Below, piece after piece: positions 7,945 to 17,206 of a stretch of 43,364 bases of DNA. Below the pieces are notes generated by a model. It was not told the origin of the DNA and ran no database searches. It worked only from the letters and a program-made list of their open reading frames with translations. Positions within the stretch are counted from its first letter, which is position 1, and each line of letters opens with the position of its first letter. The position numbers and the translations under genes were made by a program. Origin of the DNA: an uncultured Blautia sp. (GTDB lineage: Bacteria > Bacillota > Clostridia > Lachnospirales > Lachnospiraceae); assembly GCA_946557785.1 (NCBI GenBank), contig CAMNTH010000026.1, positions 1-43,364 of the forward strand. The letters run 5' to 3'.

Positions 7945-8909
7945 TATGCCTCCTGCCCACGCAGCATCTGCCGTTCAATTTCTGCTGTAATATTGTTCAC
8001 AACATCATACATAGAACCGCACAGATCGCATCCGGCTGCCCTGGTATGTCCGCCGCCCCCAAAGTAAACGGCAACCTTGCTCACATCAACATTCCCATTG
8101 GAACGCAAAGAAACTTTAAAATTCTGCGTTTCCATTTCATATAAAAATATGGCCACTTCCACGCCCCGGGTCAAGCGGAGCTGACTTACGATCCCGTCCA
8201 GGTCTTTGCCGTCCACACCATAAAACTCCATGTCCCTCTTGCGCATATAACCTACAATACACTTTCCGTCCTGAAGCATGATGCTCTCTGCGAGCACACG
8301 ACCCATAACCTGGTTCTGGATATAAGTTTTCTCATAAAAGGATTCGTCAATGATCCTGCTGAAATTAAAACCCGTTTTCATCAGCTCACCGGCGATCCGC
8401 ATGGTTTCCGGAGAAGTGGAGGAATACTGGAAAACGCCTGTATCATGAACCATCCCGGTGTAGATTGCAGTAGCCACCTCAAGGGTTACCTTCTCCGGAT
8501 CCAGAAGGCCGTAAAGCACCTCACATGCAGAGCTTACATCTCCGCACACATGGTTCACCTGTGCAAATCCCTTATTGCTCACATGATGATCAATGCACAC
8601 TGTCTTCTTTGCCTTATCAAAGCATTCCGATGCCACTGCCAGACGTTCTCTGGCACTGACATCACAGGTCACAAACAGATCATAAACCTTGTCCCCGTCT
8701 GCTTCTGTTTTTAATTCATCAATACAGGAAATATGAGAAAAAATCGGCTTCGGATGATCCAGATAGACGTCTACCTGGATATCCGGATAATATTTCTTCA
8801 TATAGAGATACAAGGCCATGCATGAACCAACACAGTCACCGTCCGGACGGACATGCCCTGCAATTCCCATGGTCTTTACATGTTCCAATACTTCTGAAAT
8901 ACTTTTCAT
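7944..8909 (-). CDS. nrnA: DHH/DHHA1 phosphoesterase, NrnA-type nanoRNase / pAp phosphatase
   Basis: Cytoplasmic manganese-dependent phosphoesterase. In B. subtilis NrnA degrades 2-5 nt RNAs and dephosphorylates 3'-phosphoadenosine 5'-phosphate. The 321-residue protein has the N-terminal DHH domain with GHVRPDGDCVGS near residue 18 and CIDHHVSNKGF near 105, and a C-terminal DHHA1 domain ending in GGGGHTRAAGCDL near residue 285. GGAGGTAAAT precedes the start. Position between rbfA and truB is conserved in Firmicutes. Short-RNA turnover by this enzyme would complete RNA decay started by PNPase encoded nearby. Confidence 0.93.
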   Translation of the reverse strand: MKSISEVLEHVKTMGIAGHVRPDGDCVGSCMALYLYMKKYYPDIQVDVYLDHPKPIFSHISCIDELKTEADGDKVYDLFVTCDVSARERLAVASECFDKAKKTVCIDHHVSNKGFAQVNHVCGDVSSACEVLYGLLDPEKVTLEVATAIYTGMVHDTGVFQYSSTSPETMRIAGELMKTGFNFSRIIDESFYEKTYIQNQVMGRVLAESIMLQDGKCIVGYMRKRDMEFYGVDGKDLDGIVSQLRLTRGVEVAIFLYEMETQNFKVSLRSNGNVDVSKVAVYFGGGGHTRAAGCDLCGSMYDVVNNITAEIERQMLRGQEA

Positions 8910-8941
8910 ATTTACCTCCTATATCAGCCACAGCAGCAGCT

Positions 8942-9334
8942 CTATTTCTCTTGTCCCTCGGACTCTTCCCCCATGGAAGAATCCCTGCTGGTCACATCAT
9001 CAATCATTTTCGACATATGAACTCCGTATTCAATGGACTCATCCAAAATAAAACGGATTTCCGGCGTATTGCGCAGATTGAGATTTTTGGCAAGCTGCCG
9101 GCGGATATATCCTTCTGCGCTCTTAAGTCCCCGGATAGTATTTTCCTTGGCCTCTTTTGTCCCCAGAACACTTATATATGCCTTACATGTTTTTAAATCC
9201 GGAGCCACTTCCACAGCCATAACAGACGTCATGGGGTGAATACGCGGATCTTTGATCTCACTGCGGATGACAGCGCTTAACTCTTTCTGCACTTCGCCGT
9301 TGATTCGCGTGTTCTTAATGCTGTTTTTTCTCAT
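8942..9334 (-). CDS. rbfA: 30S ribosome-binding factor A
   Basis: Binds the 30S subunit near helix 1 of 16S rRNA and helps late maturation, especially in the cold. The 130-residue protein has the single KH-like fold of the family: RINGEVQKELSAVIRSEIKDPR near residue 10, the 'TSVMAVEVAPDLKTCKAYISV' strand pair around 37-57, and LRNTPEIRFILDESIEYGVHMSKMID near 95-120. The charged, Ser-rich tail after residue 120 is not conserved in the family. It follows infB by 25 bases, within the rimP operon. Confidence 0.95.
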   Translation of the reverse strand: MRKNSIKNTRINGEVQKELSAVIRSEIKDPRIHPMTSVMAVEVAPDLKTCKAYISVLGTKEAKENTIRGLKSAEGYIRRQLAKNLNLRNTPEIRFILDESIEYGVHMSKMIDDVTSRDSSMGEESEGQEK

Positions 9335-9359
9335 TCTGTCTCACTCCTGTTTGCATATT

Positions 9360-12300
9360 CTATCTTGGCACTTCTACCATAATATAGGCTTCTACCTGAT
9401 CCTCTTCTTTTACATCATTGAATCCGGCAAATACAAGACCACACTCGTATCCTGTCTTCACTTCTTTTACATCATCCTTAAATCTCTTCAGGGATGCAAG
9501 CTCGCCTTCGAAGATCTGCTCCCCTTCTCTGCGGATACGGACCTTGCAGTTTCTCTGGAATATACCGTCCAGAATGTAACTGCCTGCAATGGTTCCTACG
9601 CCGGAAGCCTTAAAGAGCTGGCGCACCTCTGCATGGCCGATGATCTTTTCTTCATATACAGGATCCAGCATACCCTTCATGGCAGCTTCCACATCCTCAA
9701 TTGCCTGGTAAATAACCTTGTATAGACGAAGGTCTACCCCTTCCTGCTCTGCAAGCTGTTTCGCCATAACATCCGGACGGACATTAAAGCCGATAATGAT
9801 AGCATTGGAGGTTGCTGCAAGAGAAACATCAGATTCGTTGATAGCGCCTACGCCGCCATGAATGACTTTCACTATCACTTCCTCATTAGACAGCTTCAAA
9901 AGACTCTGTTTCACTGCCTCTACGGAACCCTGCACATCTGCCTTAACAATGAGCGGAAGCTCCTTGAGATCGCTTGCCTGAATCTGATCAAACAGATTAT
10001 CCAGGGAAAGCTTGCCTTTGCTCTTGGTTTCTTCCAGAAGACGGTTTTTATTTTCAGATACAAATGCACCTGCAAAATTCTTGGCTTCTTTGTCACTGTC
10101 AAAGGACATAATGATCTCTCCGGCATTGGGCACATCCCCAAGTCCCAGGATTTCTACCGGAGTAGATGGTCCTGCTTCTTTTACGCGGCGTCCTTTATCA
10201 TCCATCATGGCACGTACCTTACCGCAGCATGCACCTGCTGCAATAAAATCACCTACATGAAGCGTTCCCTTCTGTACCAGAATGGTAGCAACCGGTCCCT
10301 TGCCCTTGTCAAGCTTCGCTTCAATAACCAATCCTCTTGCCGCACGTTTTGCATTTGCCTTCAGTTCGCAGACCTCAGCAGTCAGAAGGATCATTTCCAA
10401 AAGGTTGTCAATTCCTTCTCCTGTGTGAGCTGATACCGGAACAAATACAGTGCTTCCGCCCCAATCTTCCGGAATCAGTTCATATTCGGAAAGCTCCTGT
10501 TTTACTCTTTCAATATTTGCGCTTGGCTTATCAATCTTATTGATTGCTACAATAATCTCAACTCCTGCTGCTTTTGCATGGCTGATCGCTTCTACAGTCT
10601 GAGGCATAACACCATCGTCTGCAGCCACCACCAGGACTGCAATATCCGTAGCATTTGCTCCGCGCATACGCATTGCCGTAAAAGCCTCGTGGCCCGGGGT
10701 ATCCAAAAATGTGATCTTCTGGTCATTGATCGTTACCACATATGCACCAATATGCTGGGTAATACCGCCGGCCTCTCCTCTGGTTACATTCGTATTTCGG
10801 ATTGCATCCAAAAGAGAGGTCTTGCCATGGTCAACATGCCCCATAACACAGACTACAGGAGGTCTGGAAGCCATATCGTCTTCGTTCTCCTCGTCTTCTT
10901 TAAGAAGCTCCTCTATCACATCTACTTTTTCTTCCTGCTCTGCAATAATATCATATTCCAGTGCAATTTCCTGTGCTTTTTCAAAATCGATCTCATGGTT
11001 CACAGTTACCATGATTCCCTGCATAAACAGCTTCTTCACAATTGCGGACGGCTGCATCTTCATGGCTTCTGCAAGCTCACGGATGGTCATGGTCTCCGGA
11101 AGGGTAATCTCCTTAACCTCCGGCTTCTTTTCTTCCTGCTTCGGCTGGGAAACCGGCTTCTGCAGTGCTTTAGGAAGCTTCACGCCGTTTTTGCGGCTGT
11201 TCTGATTTGGTCTGTGTCCGGTATTGGGAGACTTATCGAAATCTTTTTTCTTATTTTTGCTTTCTCTGTCTCTTTCTCTCTTGCTGTCTTTAGAGGTTTT
11301 GGTAAGCTCAGAAGTAAATACCACTTCGCTGTCATTTCTTCTGGTACCCTGGCGCTGGCCGCCGCGGTTCTGACCGGGACGGTTCTGTCCGCCTCCAAAT
11401 CTTCCACCTTCGCCTCTGCCTTCGGAACGTTCCTGACTGCCCTGGGGACGGCCTGTTCCTCTCTGGGGACGGCCTCCATTATCTCCCTGTCTTGGCGGAC
11501 GATTCTGCCCGTCTCCGCTTCTTGCAGGACGGCCGCTTCCCTCTCCGCCTCTGAAAGGACGATCCTGGCCTGGACGTCCCTGGAAGTTTCTCTCACCGCC
11601 TCTGCGGTTGTCTCCACTGCGGAAATCTCTCCCCCCGCGGTTATCGCGGCCTTCTCTGTTATCACGTCTGTCACGAAAGTCTCTGGTATTTTCCCGATTG
11701 CCGTCTCTGTTTGGACGGCTCTCTCGATTATTCATTCTGCTATCCCGATTCTCGCGGTTGTCTTCTTTGTTCTCACGGTTTTCCCTGTTCTCTGTACGTG
11801 TCTGCTGCATGCGGGTGCTTCCCGGATAGTCGGAAGATGCGGCAGCGGCTGGCTTTACGGATTTTACAGGTTCTGCCGGCTTCTTCTCCGGTACCTTTGT
11901 CTCTGCCGGTTTTGCCTCTGCTGCTTTTACCTCTGCTGCTTTTACCTCTGCTGCTTTTACCTCTGCAGGCTTCCCATCTGCTGTCTTGGGCTTTCCCCCA
12001 GCCGGTACTGCAGCTTTTGCTTCTGCTGGTTTTACTGCAGGTTTTACTGCAGGCCTTACAGCCTGGCCTGAAACGCCCTGCGGTCTTGGACCGTTCTTTC
12101 TTTCAGAACCAGATCTTCTCGGTCTGTTCTTTCCTCCGTCGCTTGCATTCTGTGCGTGATATACACGAATAATATTTTTCTTTTTTTTGGGAGCCTCCGC
12201 TTTTTCAGTTTCCGGCTTCGCGTTTACTAACTTTTCTTCTTTAGAAGTATCCACCTTGGCAATTTGCTCCTTTCCCATCTTTCCAAATTTTTCTTGTAGC

Positions 12301-12434
12301 ATCTTTATGGAAGAGTCTTCAAGAATCGTCATATGACTCTTGACGTCTACTCCCTTTTCTTTTAAAAACTCCAACACTTCCCGGTTCTGCCTGCCCAATT
12401 CCCTGGCAAGCTCATGCACCCTGACTCCGGCCAT
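9360..12434 (-). CDS. infB: Translation initiation factor IF-2, with extended Arg/Gly-rich N-terminus
   Basis: GTPase that brings fMet-tRNA to the 30S subunit and promotes 50S joining. At 1024 residues it is longer than IF-2 of B. subtilis (716) or E. coli (890). Order: an IF2-N domain ([14 protein letters not shown], 1-52); an Ala/Lys/Pro-rich stretch with repeated AEVKA units (about 120-190); an Arg/Asn/Gly-rich region with NRE, RGG and RPG repeats (about 205-370); a second IF2-N helix set ([20 protein letters not shown], about 440-490); the G domain with GHVDHGKTS near 530, DTPGHE and NKID; then domains II, III and C2. AAGGAGGTAG precedes the start. The catalytic part is entirely normal; the extension is low-complexity and probably disordered. 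Confidence 0.97.
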   Translation of the reverse strand: MAGVRVHELARELGRQNREVLEFLKEKGVDVKSHMTILEDSSIKMLQEKFGKMGKEQIAKVDTSKEEKLVNAKPETEKAEAPKKKKNIIRVYHAQNASDGGKNRPRRSGSERKNGPRPQGVSGQAVRPAVKPAVKPAEAKAAVPAGGKPKTADGKPAEVKAAEVKAAEVKAAEAKPAETKVPEKKPAEPVKSVKPAAAASSDYPGSTRMQQTRTENRENRENKEDNRENRDSRMNNRESRPNRDGNRENTRDFRDRRDNREGRDNRGGRDFRSGDNRRGGERNFQGRPGQDRPFRGGEGSGRPARSGDGQNRPPRQGDNGGRPQRGTGRPQGSQERSEGRGEGGRFGGGQNRPGQNRGGQRQGTRRNDSEVVFTSELTKTSKDSKRERDRESKNKKKDFDKSPNTGHRPNQNSRKNGVKLPKALQKPVSQPKQEEKKPEVKEITLPETMTIRELAEAMKMQPSAIVKKLFMQGIMVTVNHEIDFEKAQEIALEYDIIAEQEEKVDVIEELLKEDEENEDDMASRPPVVCVMGHVDHGKTSLLDAIRNTNVTRGEAGGITQHIGAYVVTINDQKITFLDTPGHEAFTAMRMRGANATDIAVLVVAADDGVMPQTVEAISHAKAAGVEIIVAINKIDKPSANIERVKQELSEYELIPEDWGGSTVFVPVSAHTGEGIDNLLEMILLTAEVCELKANAKRAARGLVIEAKLDKGKGPVATILVQKGTLHVGDFIAAGACCGKVRAMMDDKGRRVKEAGPSTPVEILGLGDVPNAGEIIMSFDSDKEAKNFAGAFVSENKNRLLEETKSKGKLSLDNLFDQIQASDLKELPLIVKADVQGSVEAVKQSLLKLSNEEVIVKVIHGGVGAINESDVSLAATSNAIIIGFNVRPDVMAKQLAEQEGVDLRLYKVIYQAIEDVEAAMKGMLDPVYEEKIIGHAEVRQLFKASGVGTIAGSYILDGIFQRNCKVRIRREGEQIFEGELASLKRFKDDVKEVKTGYECGLVFAGFNDVKEEDQVEAYIMVEVPR

Positions 12435-12448
12435 TCTTATCTACCTCC

Positions 12449-12763
12449 TTATGCCTTCTCCTTTTCCAGTTCTTTTACGACTGCTGCCGCAAAATTAGCG
12501 TCCTGTACAGCAAGGCTGGCACGGAATTCCTTTCCCATGGCTTTTCCCAACCCTTCTTTATCTGAAAGGAAATAGACCGGAACTTCATAATATTCACACA
12601 TATTCCGAAATTTCTTTTTTGTATTTTCAGAGGCATCCTCTGCAATCAGCACCAGAAAGGCTTTTCCTGTCTTTACCGATTTTTCTGTGGAAAACTCGCC
12701 GCTGACAGTCTTTCCGGCTTTTGTAGCCAGTCCTATCAATGATAGAGTCTTATTATTTCTCAA
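12449..12763 (-). CDS. L7Ae/L30e/S12e/Gadd45-family protein YlxQ
   Basis: Small RNA-binding-fold protein of about 104 residues, in the position of B. subtilis YlxQ. It shows the L7Ae-like pattern: LSLIGLATKAGKTVSGEF at the start, AFLVLIAEDASENTKKKF in the middle and VPVYFLSDKEGLGKAMGKE near residue 70. Members may bind K-turn RNA, but the role of YlxQ is not established. No ATG suits the start. A TTG at 12763 has GGAG ten bases upstream; another in-frame TTG at 12772 lies too close to that site. The start overlaps the end of the upstream ylxR gene by 11 bases, indicating coupled translation. Confidence 0.88.
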   Translation of the reverse strand: MRNNKTLSLIGLATKAGKTVSGEFSTEKSVKTGKAFLVLIAEDASENTKKKFRNMCEYYEVPVYFLSDKEGLGKAMGKEFRASLAVQDANFAAAVVKELEKEKA

Positions 12764-13028
12764 TCGCGTCAAACTCCTTCTTCAGATTCTCATAAACTTC
12801 TTCCGGAATAGGCGATTTCAAAGAACGCTCAAGCCCGCGGCTTTTCACTGCCTTCTCCAGGCATTCCCTGGAAAAGCACAGATAAGCTCCTCTTCCATTC
12901 TTCCTGCCTGTCGTATCCAGAACAATCTCATTCTCTGCAGTTTTCAGAACCCTGATCATTTCTTTTTTACTTTTCATTTCCCTGCAGCCGGTACACTGGC
13001 GCATGGGAATCTTATTTTTTGTTTTCAT
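12753..13028 (-). CDS. rnpM: YlxR/RnpM family protein (DUF448)
   Basis: 91-residue nucleic-acid-binding protein. The DUF448 signature is visible: PMRQCTGCREMKSKKEMIRV at residues 8-27 with two cysteines, then GRGAYLCFSRECLEKAVKSRGLERSL around 47-72. The B. subtilis protein YlxR has been named RnpM after work showing it binds and modulates RNase P; applying that here is by homology. The RNase P RNA gene is also in this window, at 35258-35619. The start overlaps the nusA stop by 4 bases and the end overlaps ylxQ, so the three are translated as a block. Confidence 0.9.
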   Translation of the reverse strand: MKTKNKIPMRQCTGCREMKSKKEMIRVLKTAENEIVLDTTGRKNGRGAYLCFSRECLEKAVKSRGLERSLKSPIPEEVYENLKKEFDAIEK

Positions 13029-14197
13029 ACTTCTTCCGCTTGAGCCTCTTCATTCACTTCTTCCGAAGCAGGAATCTCTTCACTGTCTTCAAGTTCGCCG
13101 CTGTATTCCTCATCCTCATCATAATACTCGTCTTCATCCTCGTAATCATATAGATCACCGGATTCTCTTGCCTGTGTCTCACTCTTAATATCAATCTTAA
13201 AGCCTGTAAGACGGGCTGCCAGACGGGCATTCTGCCCTTCCTTGCCAATTGCAAGAGAAAGCTGATAATCAGGAACAACAACAAGGGCAGTCTTATCATC
13301 CGGATCTGCCATTACGGCAATTACCTTCGCAGGACTTAATGCATTCTCAATAAGGATCGCAGGATTCTCATCCCAATTGATAATATCAATCTTTTCGCCC
13401 CGCAGTTCATTTACAACTACGCCTACACGTTCTCCATTACGGCCAACACATGCACCTACGGGATCTACATCCGGATTGTTGCTCCATACAGCAATCTTGG
13501 TACGGGAACCTGCTTCCCTGGCAATACTCTTAATCTCTACAGTACCATCCTTTACTTCTGTAACCTCAGATTCAAACAAACGTTTCACAAGACCCGGATG
13601 CGTTCTGGAAACCAGGATACGGGGGCCTTTCGGGGTGTCTTTTACTTCCAGGATGTACACTTTGATACGCTCTGTAGGCTTAAACTCTTCTCCCTTGACC
13701 TGTTCATTTTCGCTTAAAATAGCATCTGCTTTTCCCAGGTTTACACTGACATTTTTACCCATGATACGCTGTACGATACCGGTAACCACTTCTTTTTCTA
13801 TGCCGTAATACTGGTCGTACAGAACCTTGCGCTCTTCTTCGCGGATTTTTTGAAGGATTACATTTTTCGCATTCTGGGTAGCGATTCTTCCGAATTCTTT
13901 TGAATGGATTTCTACCTGGATCACATCGCCGATTTCCGCACTTGCATTTTTCTTCTGTGCATCAGCCAGTGAGATTTCCAGAGCCGGATCTTCTGCATAT
14001 TCTACAACTGTCCTGTCTGCCATTACCCGAAAGTCGCCTGTTTCCGGATTAATGGACACATGCACATTGTCTGCTTTACCGAAATGGTTTTTGCAGGCCT
14101 GGATCAAAGACTGCTCAATGGCGCCCAGCAATGTTTCTTTGCTGATATTTTTTTCTTTTTCCAGGATGTCCAGCGCTTCCATTAATTCTCTGTTCAT
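13025..14197 (-). CDS. nusA: Transcription termination/antitermination protein NusA
   Basis: Binds RNA polymerase and nascent RNA, stimulating pausing and intrinsic termination. The 390-residue protein has the usual layout: N-terminal polymerase-binding domain (1-130), S1 domain (about 135-200, [20 protein letters not shown]), and two KH domains (about 205-345, with [15 protein letters not shown] and [16 protein letters not shown]). After residue 345 comes a very acidic tail rich in Asp, Glu and Tyr. It lacks the acidic repeats of gammaproteobacterial NusA, as in other Firmicutes. It follows rimP within the operon whose leader contains a terminator-like hairpin; B. subtilis NusA represses its own operon through such a leader terminator, so the same loop is likely here (inference). 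Confidence 0.97.
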   Translation of the reverse strand: MNRELMEALDILEKEKNISKETLLGAIEQSLIQACKNHFGKADNVHVSINPETGDFRVMADRTVVEYAEDPALEISLADAQKKNASAEIGDVIQVEIHSKEFGRIATQNAKNVILQKIREEERKVLYDQYYGIEKEVVTGIVQRIMGKNVSVNLGKADAILSENEQVKGEEFKPTERIKVYILEVKDTPKGPRILVSRTHPGLVKRLFESEVTEVKDGTVEIKSIAREAGSRTKIAVWSNNPDVDPVGACVGRNGERVGVVVNELRGEKIDIINWDENPAILIENALSPAKVIAVMADPDDKTALVVVPDYQLSLAIGKEGQNARLAARLTGFKIDIKSETQARESGDLYDYEDEDEYYDEDEEYSGELEDSEEIPASEEVNEEAQAEEV

Positions 14198-14234
14198 TTT
14201 TTTCTTTTCCTCCTATAATTTGTTAAATACTGTT

Positions 14235-14699
14235 TTAGAACTCGATTGCGAGACGGATCAGTGCGATTTCTTTCTTATCAAATGTACGTGGACTTCCGTC
14301 TTCTTCAATTGTCACACTGTTACTATCATATGCGGTTAAGATACCGCAAAACTCTTTTTGTTTCTCAATCGGTCGGTAGGTACGGATCTCCACCAGCTTT
14401 CCCATACTCCTTACATAATCTTTTTCTTTCTTCAGCGGCCTGTCAAGACCCGGTGAACTGATTTCCATAATATAGCTGCCGTCAATAAAATCTTCCTCAT
14501 CCAGCTTCTCGCTGAATATGCGGCTTACAGCCTCGCAGTCATTGACCGTAATCCCGCCGGGCTTATCTATATAACCTCTGAGATACCATTCACCAGCCTC
14601 CTTTACATATTCCACATCCACCAGTTCAAAACCATTGGCGTCAACTATAGGAGTCAGCAGCGCCTCTGCTCTGCTCTCATATTCCTCACGCCTGCTCAT
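14235..14699 (-). CDS. rimP: Ribosome maturation factor RimP
   Basis: Needed for 30S subunit assembly. The 154-residue protein has the N-terminal alpha/beta domain (VDANGFELVDVEYVKEAGEWYLRGYID) followed by the family motif ISSPGLDRPLKKEKDYVRSMG near residue 85 and a C-terminal SH3-like barrel (GILTAYDSNSVTIEE). I chose the ATG at 14699, giving MSRREEYESR, because AAGGAAGGTGG lies 5-8 bases upstream; a longer reading from 14735 has no such site. It is the first gene of the rimP-nusA-rnpM-ylxQ-infB-rbfA-nrnA-truB-ribF operon. Confidence 0.94.
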   Translation of the reverse strand: MSRREEYESRAEALLTPIVDANGFELVDVEYVKEAGEWYLRGYIDKPGGITVNDCEAVSRIFSEKLDEEDFIDGSYIMEISSPGLDRPLKKEKDYVRSMGKLVEIRTYRPIEKQKEFCGILTAYDSNSVTIEEDGSPRTFDKKEIALIRLAIEF

Positions 14700-14758
14700 A
14701 ATTCCCACCTTCCTTTCTACACTTCTGAATAACATCTTCTAAAAAAACCTCTTGCATG

Positions 14759-14785
14759 TAAAAGAGTGGGCCGAAGCCCACTCTT
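14759..14785 (-). terminator. Terminator-like hairpin in the rimP-nusA leader
   Basis: On the - strand AAGAGTGGGC-TTCG-GCCCACTCTT (14785-14762) is followed by TTAC, a poor U-tract. It lies downstream of the promoter at 14812-14840 and upstream of rimP, so it is in the operon leader. The CTCTT of its 3' arm can alternatively pair with a downstream AAGAG (14750-14754) that is followed by seven T. It could also end parC transcripts. Confidence 0.75.
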
Positions 14786-14811
14786 ATGTTATCCAGTATC
14801 CAGTTTCCTAC

Positions 14812-14840
14812 ATTCTAACACTATCGTATTGGAAAAGCAA
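14812..14840 (-). promoter_or_regulatory. Promoter of the rimP-nusA-infB operon
   Basis: On the - strand TTGCTT (14840-14835), a 17-nt spacer and TAGAAT (14817-14812). The predicted start of transcription is near 14805, about 20 bases before the terminator-like hairpin and about 105 bases before rimP. Confidence 0.75.
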
Positions 14841-14879
14841 GGGATTTTTACGGAGAAAATTCCGGTTTCCTTATAACCT

Positions 14880-17126
14880 TTATAATCTGGGCTTTATACC
14901 TTTGGTATCCCGCCGGGCAAGCTTCACTTTATTCAGTACATAGGGCTTGCCATTACAGAGAATGGAATATTCCTCCCTCCCCTCCAGAAGATAGGCGTTT
15001 TCCAGCACATCCTTCTCACCAAGCTTCATTCCCCTCACGCCTACTGCCCCTTTCTTCATAAGGGAAATTTCTTTTTTCAGGAAGCGCAGGAAATATCCAT
15101 CCCGGCTGCGAAGCACCACCTGCTCCATCTCATCCGAATGGCCTACAAATACAAGATGATCCTCACCGTTTAATTTTGTGGCTGCAATGGTACGCTTTGC
15201 CACATCAAATTCCCTCCCCTCCACCAATTTACACATTGCGCCTTCTGTAACAAATAAAAGGGTGGAACGGCTCACTTCTCCCAGAGGTGCCACATAGAGC
15301 ATCTGCTCTTTTGCGCTCTCGTAATTACTTAGGTTATCCGCAGGTGTTCCCTTATCCCGAAAACGTACAAGAGGAATGTCTGCCACTTTCACCGTGTGCA
15401 TTTTTCCTGTATTGGTAAAAATGCAGACCTTATCCGTATTCATACAGGTAAAAATGTATTTATTCTCCCCATGCGCAGCCTCTTTGTTCCGCTCATACGC
15501 ATTCATGTCGATCAGTTTCATGTAGCCAAAACGATCCATAAGGAAGCATACTTCCATCTCTTCCATCTTCTTTTCTTCGTAAACAGCTTCCCCGGTATTT
15601 TCAATAGAAGTCCTGCGTTTTGTGCCGTATTCTTTTTTAATGGAGTCCAAATCCTTCATGATCACATTTGCCATGGAATCGTAATTATCCAGGATATCTT
15701 TATAAAGGGCAATGTTTTTCATGGTTTCTTCGTACTCCTCCTGCAAAGCCTGGATTTCCAGGCCGATCAGCTTATAAAGGCGCATCTCCAAAATTGCCGC
15801 TGCCTGCCGCTCAGAAAAGCCAAGACGGCTGGCTGCTTTTTCACTGGCTTTTGTCTTAAAGCGGATCCCCTCTGTTATTCCTTCTATAAGGCATCTCTTT
15901 GCCTGATCCCGGCTCTTGCTTCCACGAAGGATTTCAATGATCAGGTCGATCACGTCGCAGGCCTTAATAAGTCCTTCCTGGATTTCCTGCTTCTCCATTT
16001 CCTTGGATAAAAGGGTGGTATATTTCCGGGTAGTCACCTCAAATACAAAGTCCACATGATGTTCGATCACCTGCTTCAGGCTCAGGGTTTCCGGCCTTCC
16101 GTCAGCAACTGCCAGCATATTCACGCCGAAGGTATCCTCAAGGCGGGTCTTCTTGTACAGCATATTGGTAAGGTTCTCCACATCGGTATCCTTCTTCAGC
16201 TCCAGAACAATGCGGATTCCCTCCTTGGAGGACTGGTTTGAAATGTCCACAATATCCGTAGTCTTTTTCGTTTCTACCAAGGAGGCCACATCATTCAAAA
16301 ACTTGCCTATATTTGCGCCAACCATACTGAAGGGGATTTCTGTGATCACAAGCAAAAGCTTTCCCCCTTTTATTTTTTCAACCCCTACCCTGCCCCGCAG
16401 GCGCAGCTTTCCCACACCCGTTTCATAAATCTTCAAAAGGTCATCTTTATTAACTACGATTCCGCCCGTGGGAAAATCCGGTCCCTTGATGTAGCGCATC
16501 AGGCCTTTGATACTAATGCTGTTATCCTTCATATATGCCTTCACAGCATCCACTACTTCCCCAAGGTTATGGGGCGGGATGCTTGTAGCCATACCAACGG
16601 CAATTCCTTCTGCACCGTTTACCAGAAGATTCGGTATACGTACCGGAAGCACCACGGGTTCCTTCTCTGTTTCGTCAAAATTTGGCATAAAGTCCACTAC
16701 ATTTTTATCCAGGTCACTGAGAAAGACCTCCTGCGTCAGCTTCTCAAGCCTTGCTTCTGTGTATCGCATAGCAGCGGCGCCGTCTCCCTCTATGGATCCG
16801 AAGTTTCCGTGGCCGTCCACCAAAGTCCTGCCTTTTTTGAATTCCTGTGCCATAACCACCAGTGCTTCATAGATCGAGCTGTCTCCGTGGGGATGGTATT
16901 TACCCATGGTATCACCGACAATACGGGCGCATTTCCTGTAGGGTCTGTCATAGCGGATACCAAGTTCATACATATCATATAAGGTTCTTCTCTGCACCGG
17001 TTTTAAGCCGTCCCGCACATCCGGAAGTGCCCGGGAAATAATAACACTCATTGCGTAATCAATATAGGATTTCTGCATAACCTCCGCATAGTCCGTAGGA
17101 ATGATATTTTGCTGTTTTGTTTCCAT
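14880..17126 (-). CDS. parC: Type IIA DNA topoisomerase subunit A, ParC (topo IV)-like
   Basis: DNA cleavage/rejoining subunit of a type IIA topoisomerase. The 748-residue length fits ParC better than GyrA (usually over 800). The catalytic tyrosine is Tyr122 in AMRYTEARL, and the quinolone-region residues are Ser83 and Glu87 in GDSSIYEA; Glu after Tyr is the ParC pattern. The GyrA box (QRRGGxG) expected at the start of the C-terminal beta-propeller is missing; YERNKEAAHGENKY stands there instead. That points to decatenation/relaxation rather than supercoiling, but Clostridia often name this second pair gyrA/gyrB. GAGG precedes the ATG at 17126. It follows parE after 80 bases and likely shares its promoter. 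Confidence 0.85.
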   Translation of the reverse strand: METKQQNIIPTDYAEVMQKSYIDYAMSVIISRALPDVRDGLKPVQRRTLYDMYELGIRYDRPYRKCARIVGDTMGKYHPHGDSSIYEALVVMAQEFKKGRTLVDGHGNFGSIEGDGAAAMRYTEARLEKLTQEVFLSDLDKNVVDFMPNFDETEKEPVVLPVRIPNLLVNGAEGIAVGMATSIPPHNLGEVVDAVKAYMKDNSISIKGLMRYIKGPDFPTGGIVVNKDDLLKIYETGVGKLRLRGRVGVEKIKGGKLLLVITEIPFSMVGANIGKFLNDVASLVETKKTTDIVDISNQSSKEGIRIVLELKKDTDVENLTNMLYKKTRLEDTFGVNMLAVADGRPETLSLKQVIEHHVDFVFEVTTRKYTTLLSKEMEKQEIQEGLIKACDVIDLIIEILRGSKSRDQAKRCLIEGITEGIRFKTKASEKAASRLGFSERQAAAILEMRLYKLIGLEIQALQEEYEETMKNIALYKDILDNYDSMANVIMKDLDSIKKEYGTKRRTSIENTGEAVYEEKKMEEMEVCFLMDRFGYMKLIDMNAYERNKEAAHGENKYIFTCMNTDKVCIFTNTGKMHTVKVADIPLVRFRDKGTPADNLSNYESAKEQMLYVAPLGEVSRSTLLFVTEGAMCKLVEGREFDVAKRTIAATKLNGEDHLVFVGHSDEMEQVVLRSRDGYFLRFLKKEISLMKKGAVGVRGMKLGEKDVLENAYLLEGREEYSILCNGKPYVLNKVKLARRDTKGIKPRL

Positions 17127-17206
17127 ATTCTATACCTCATTTATATTCCCATAACAGTCTGCCCAAACGGCAAATCCGTTACACATTTGCACTAAGCCTG
17201 CATTGG

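Noticed and set aside
10578..12071. 497-codon open frame on the + strand opposite infB
   Set aside because: It is antisense to the low-complexity part of IF-2, has no ribosome binding site and no recognisable domain; long open frames arise opposite repetitive codons.
14235..14735. Longer rimP start at 14735
   Set aside because: The ATG at 14699 has a good ribosome binding site, and the extra residues do not match the family.
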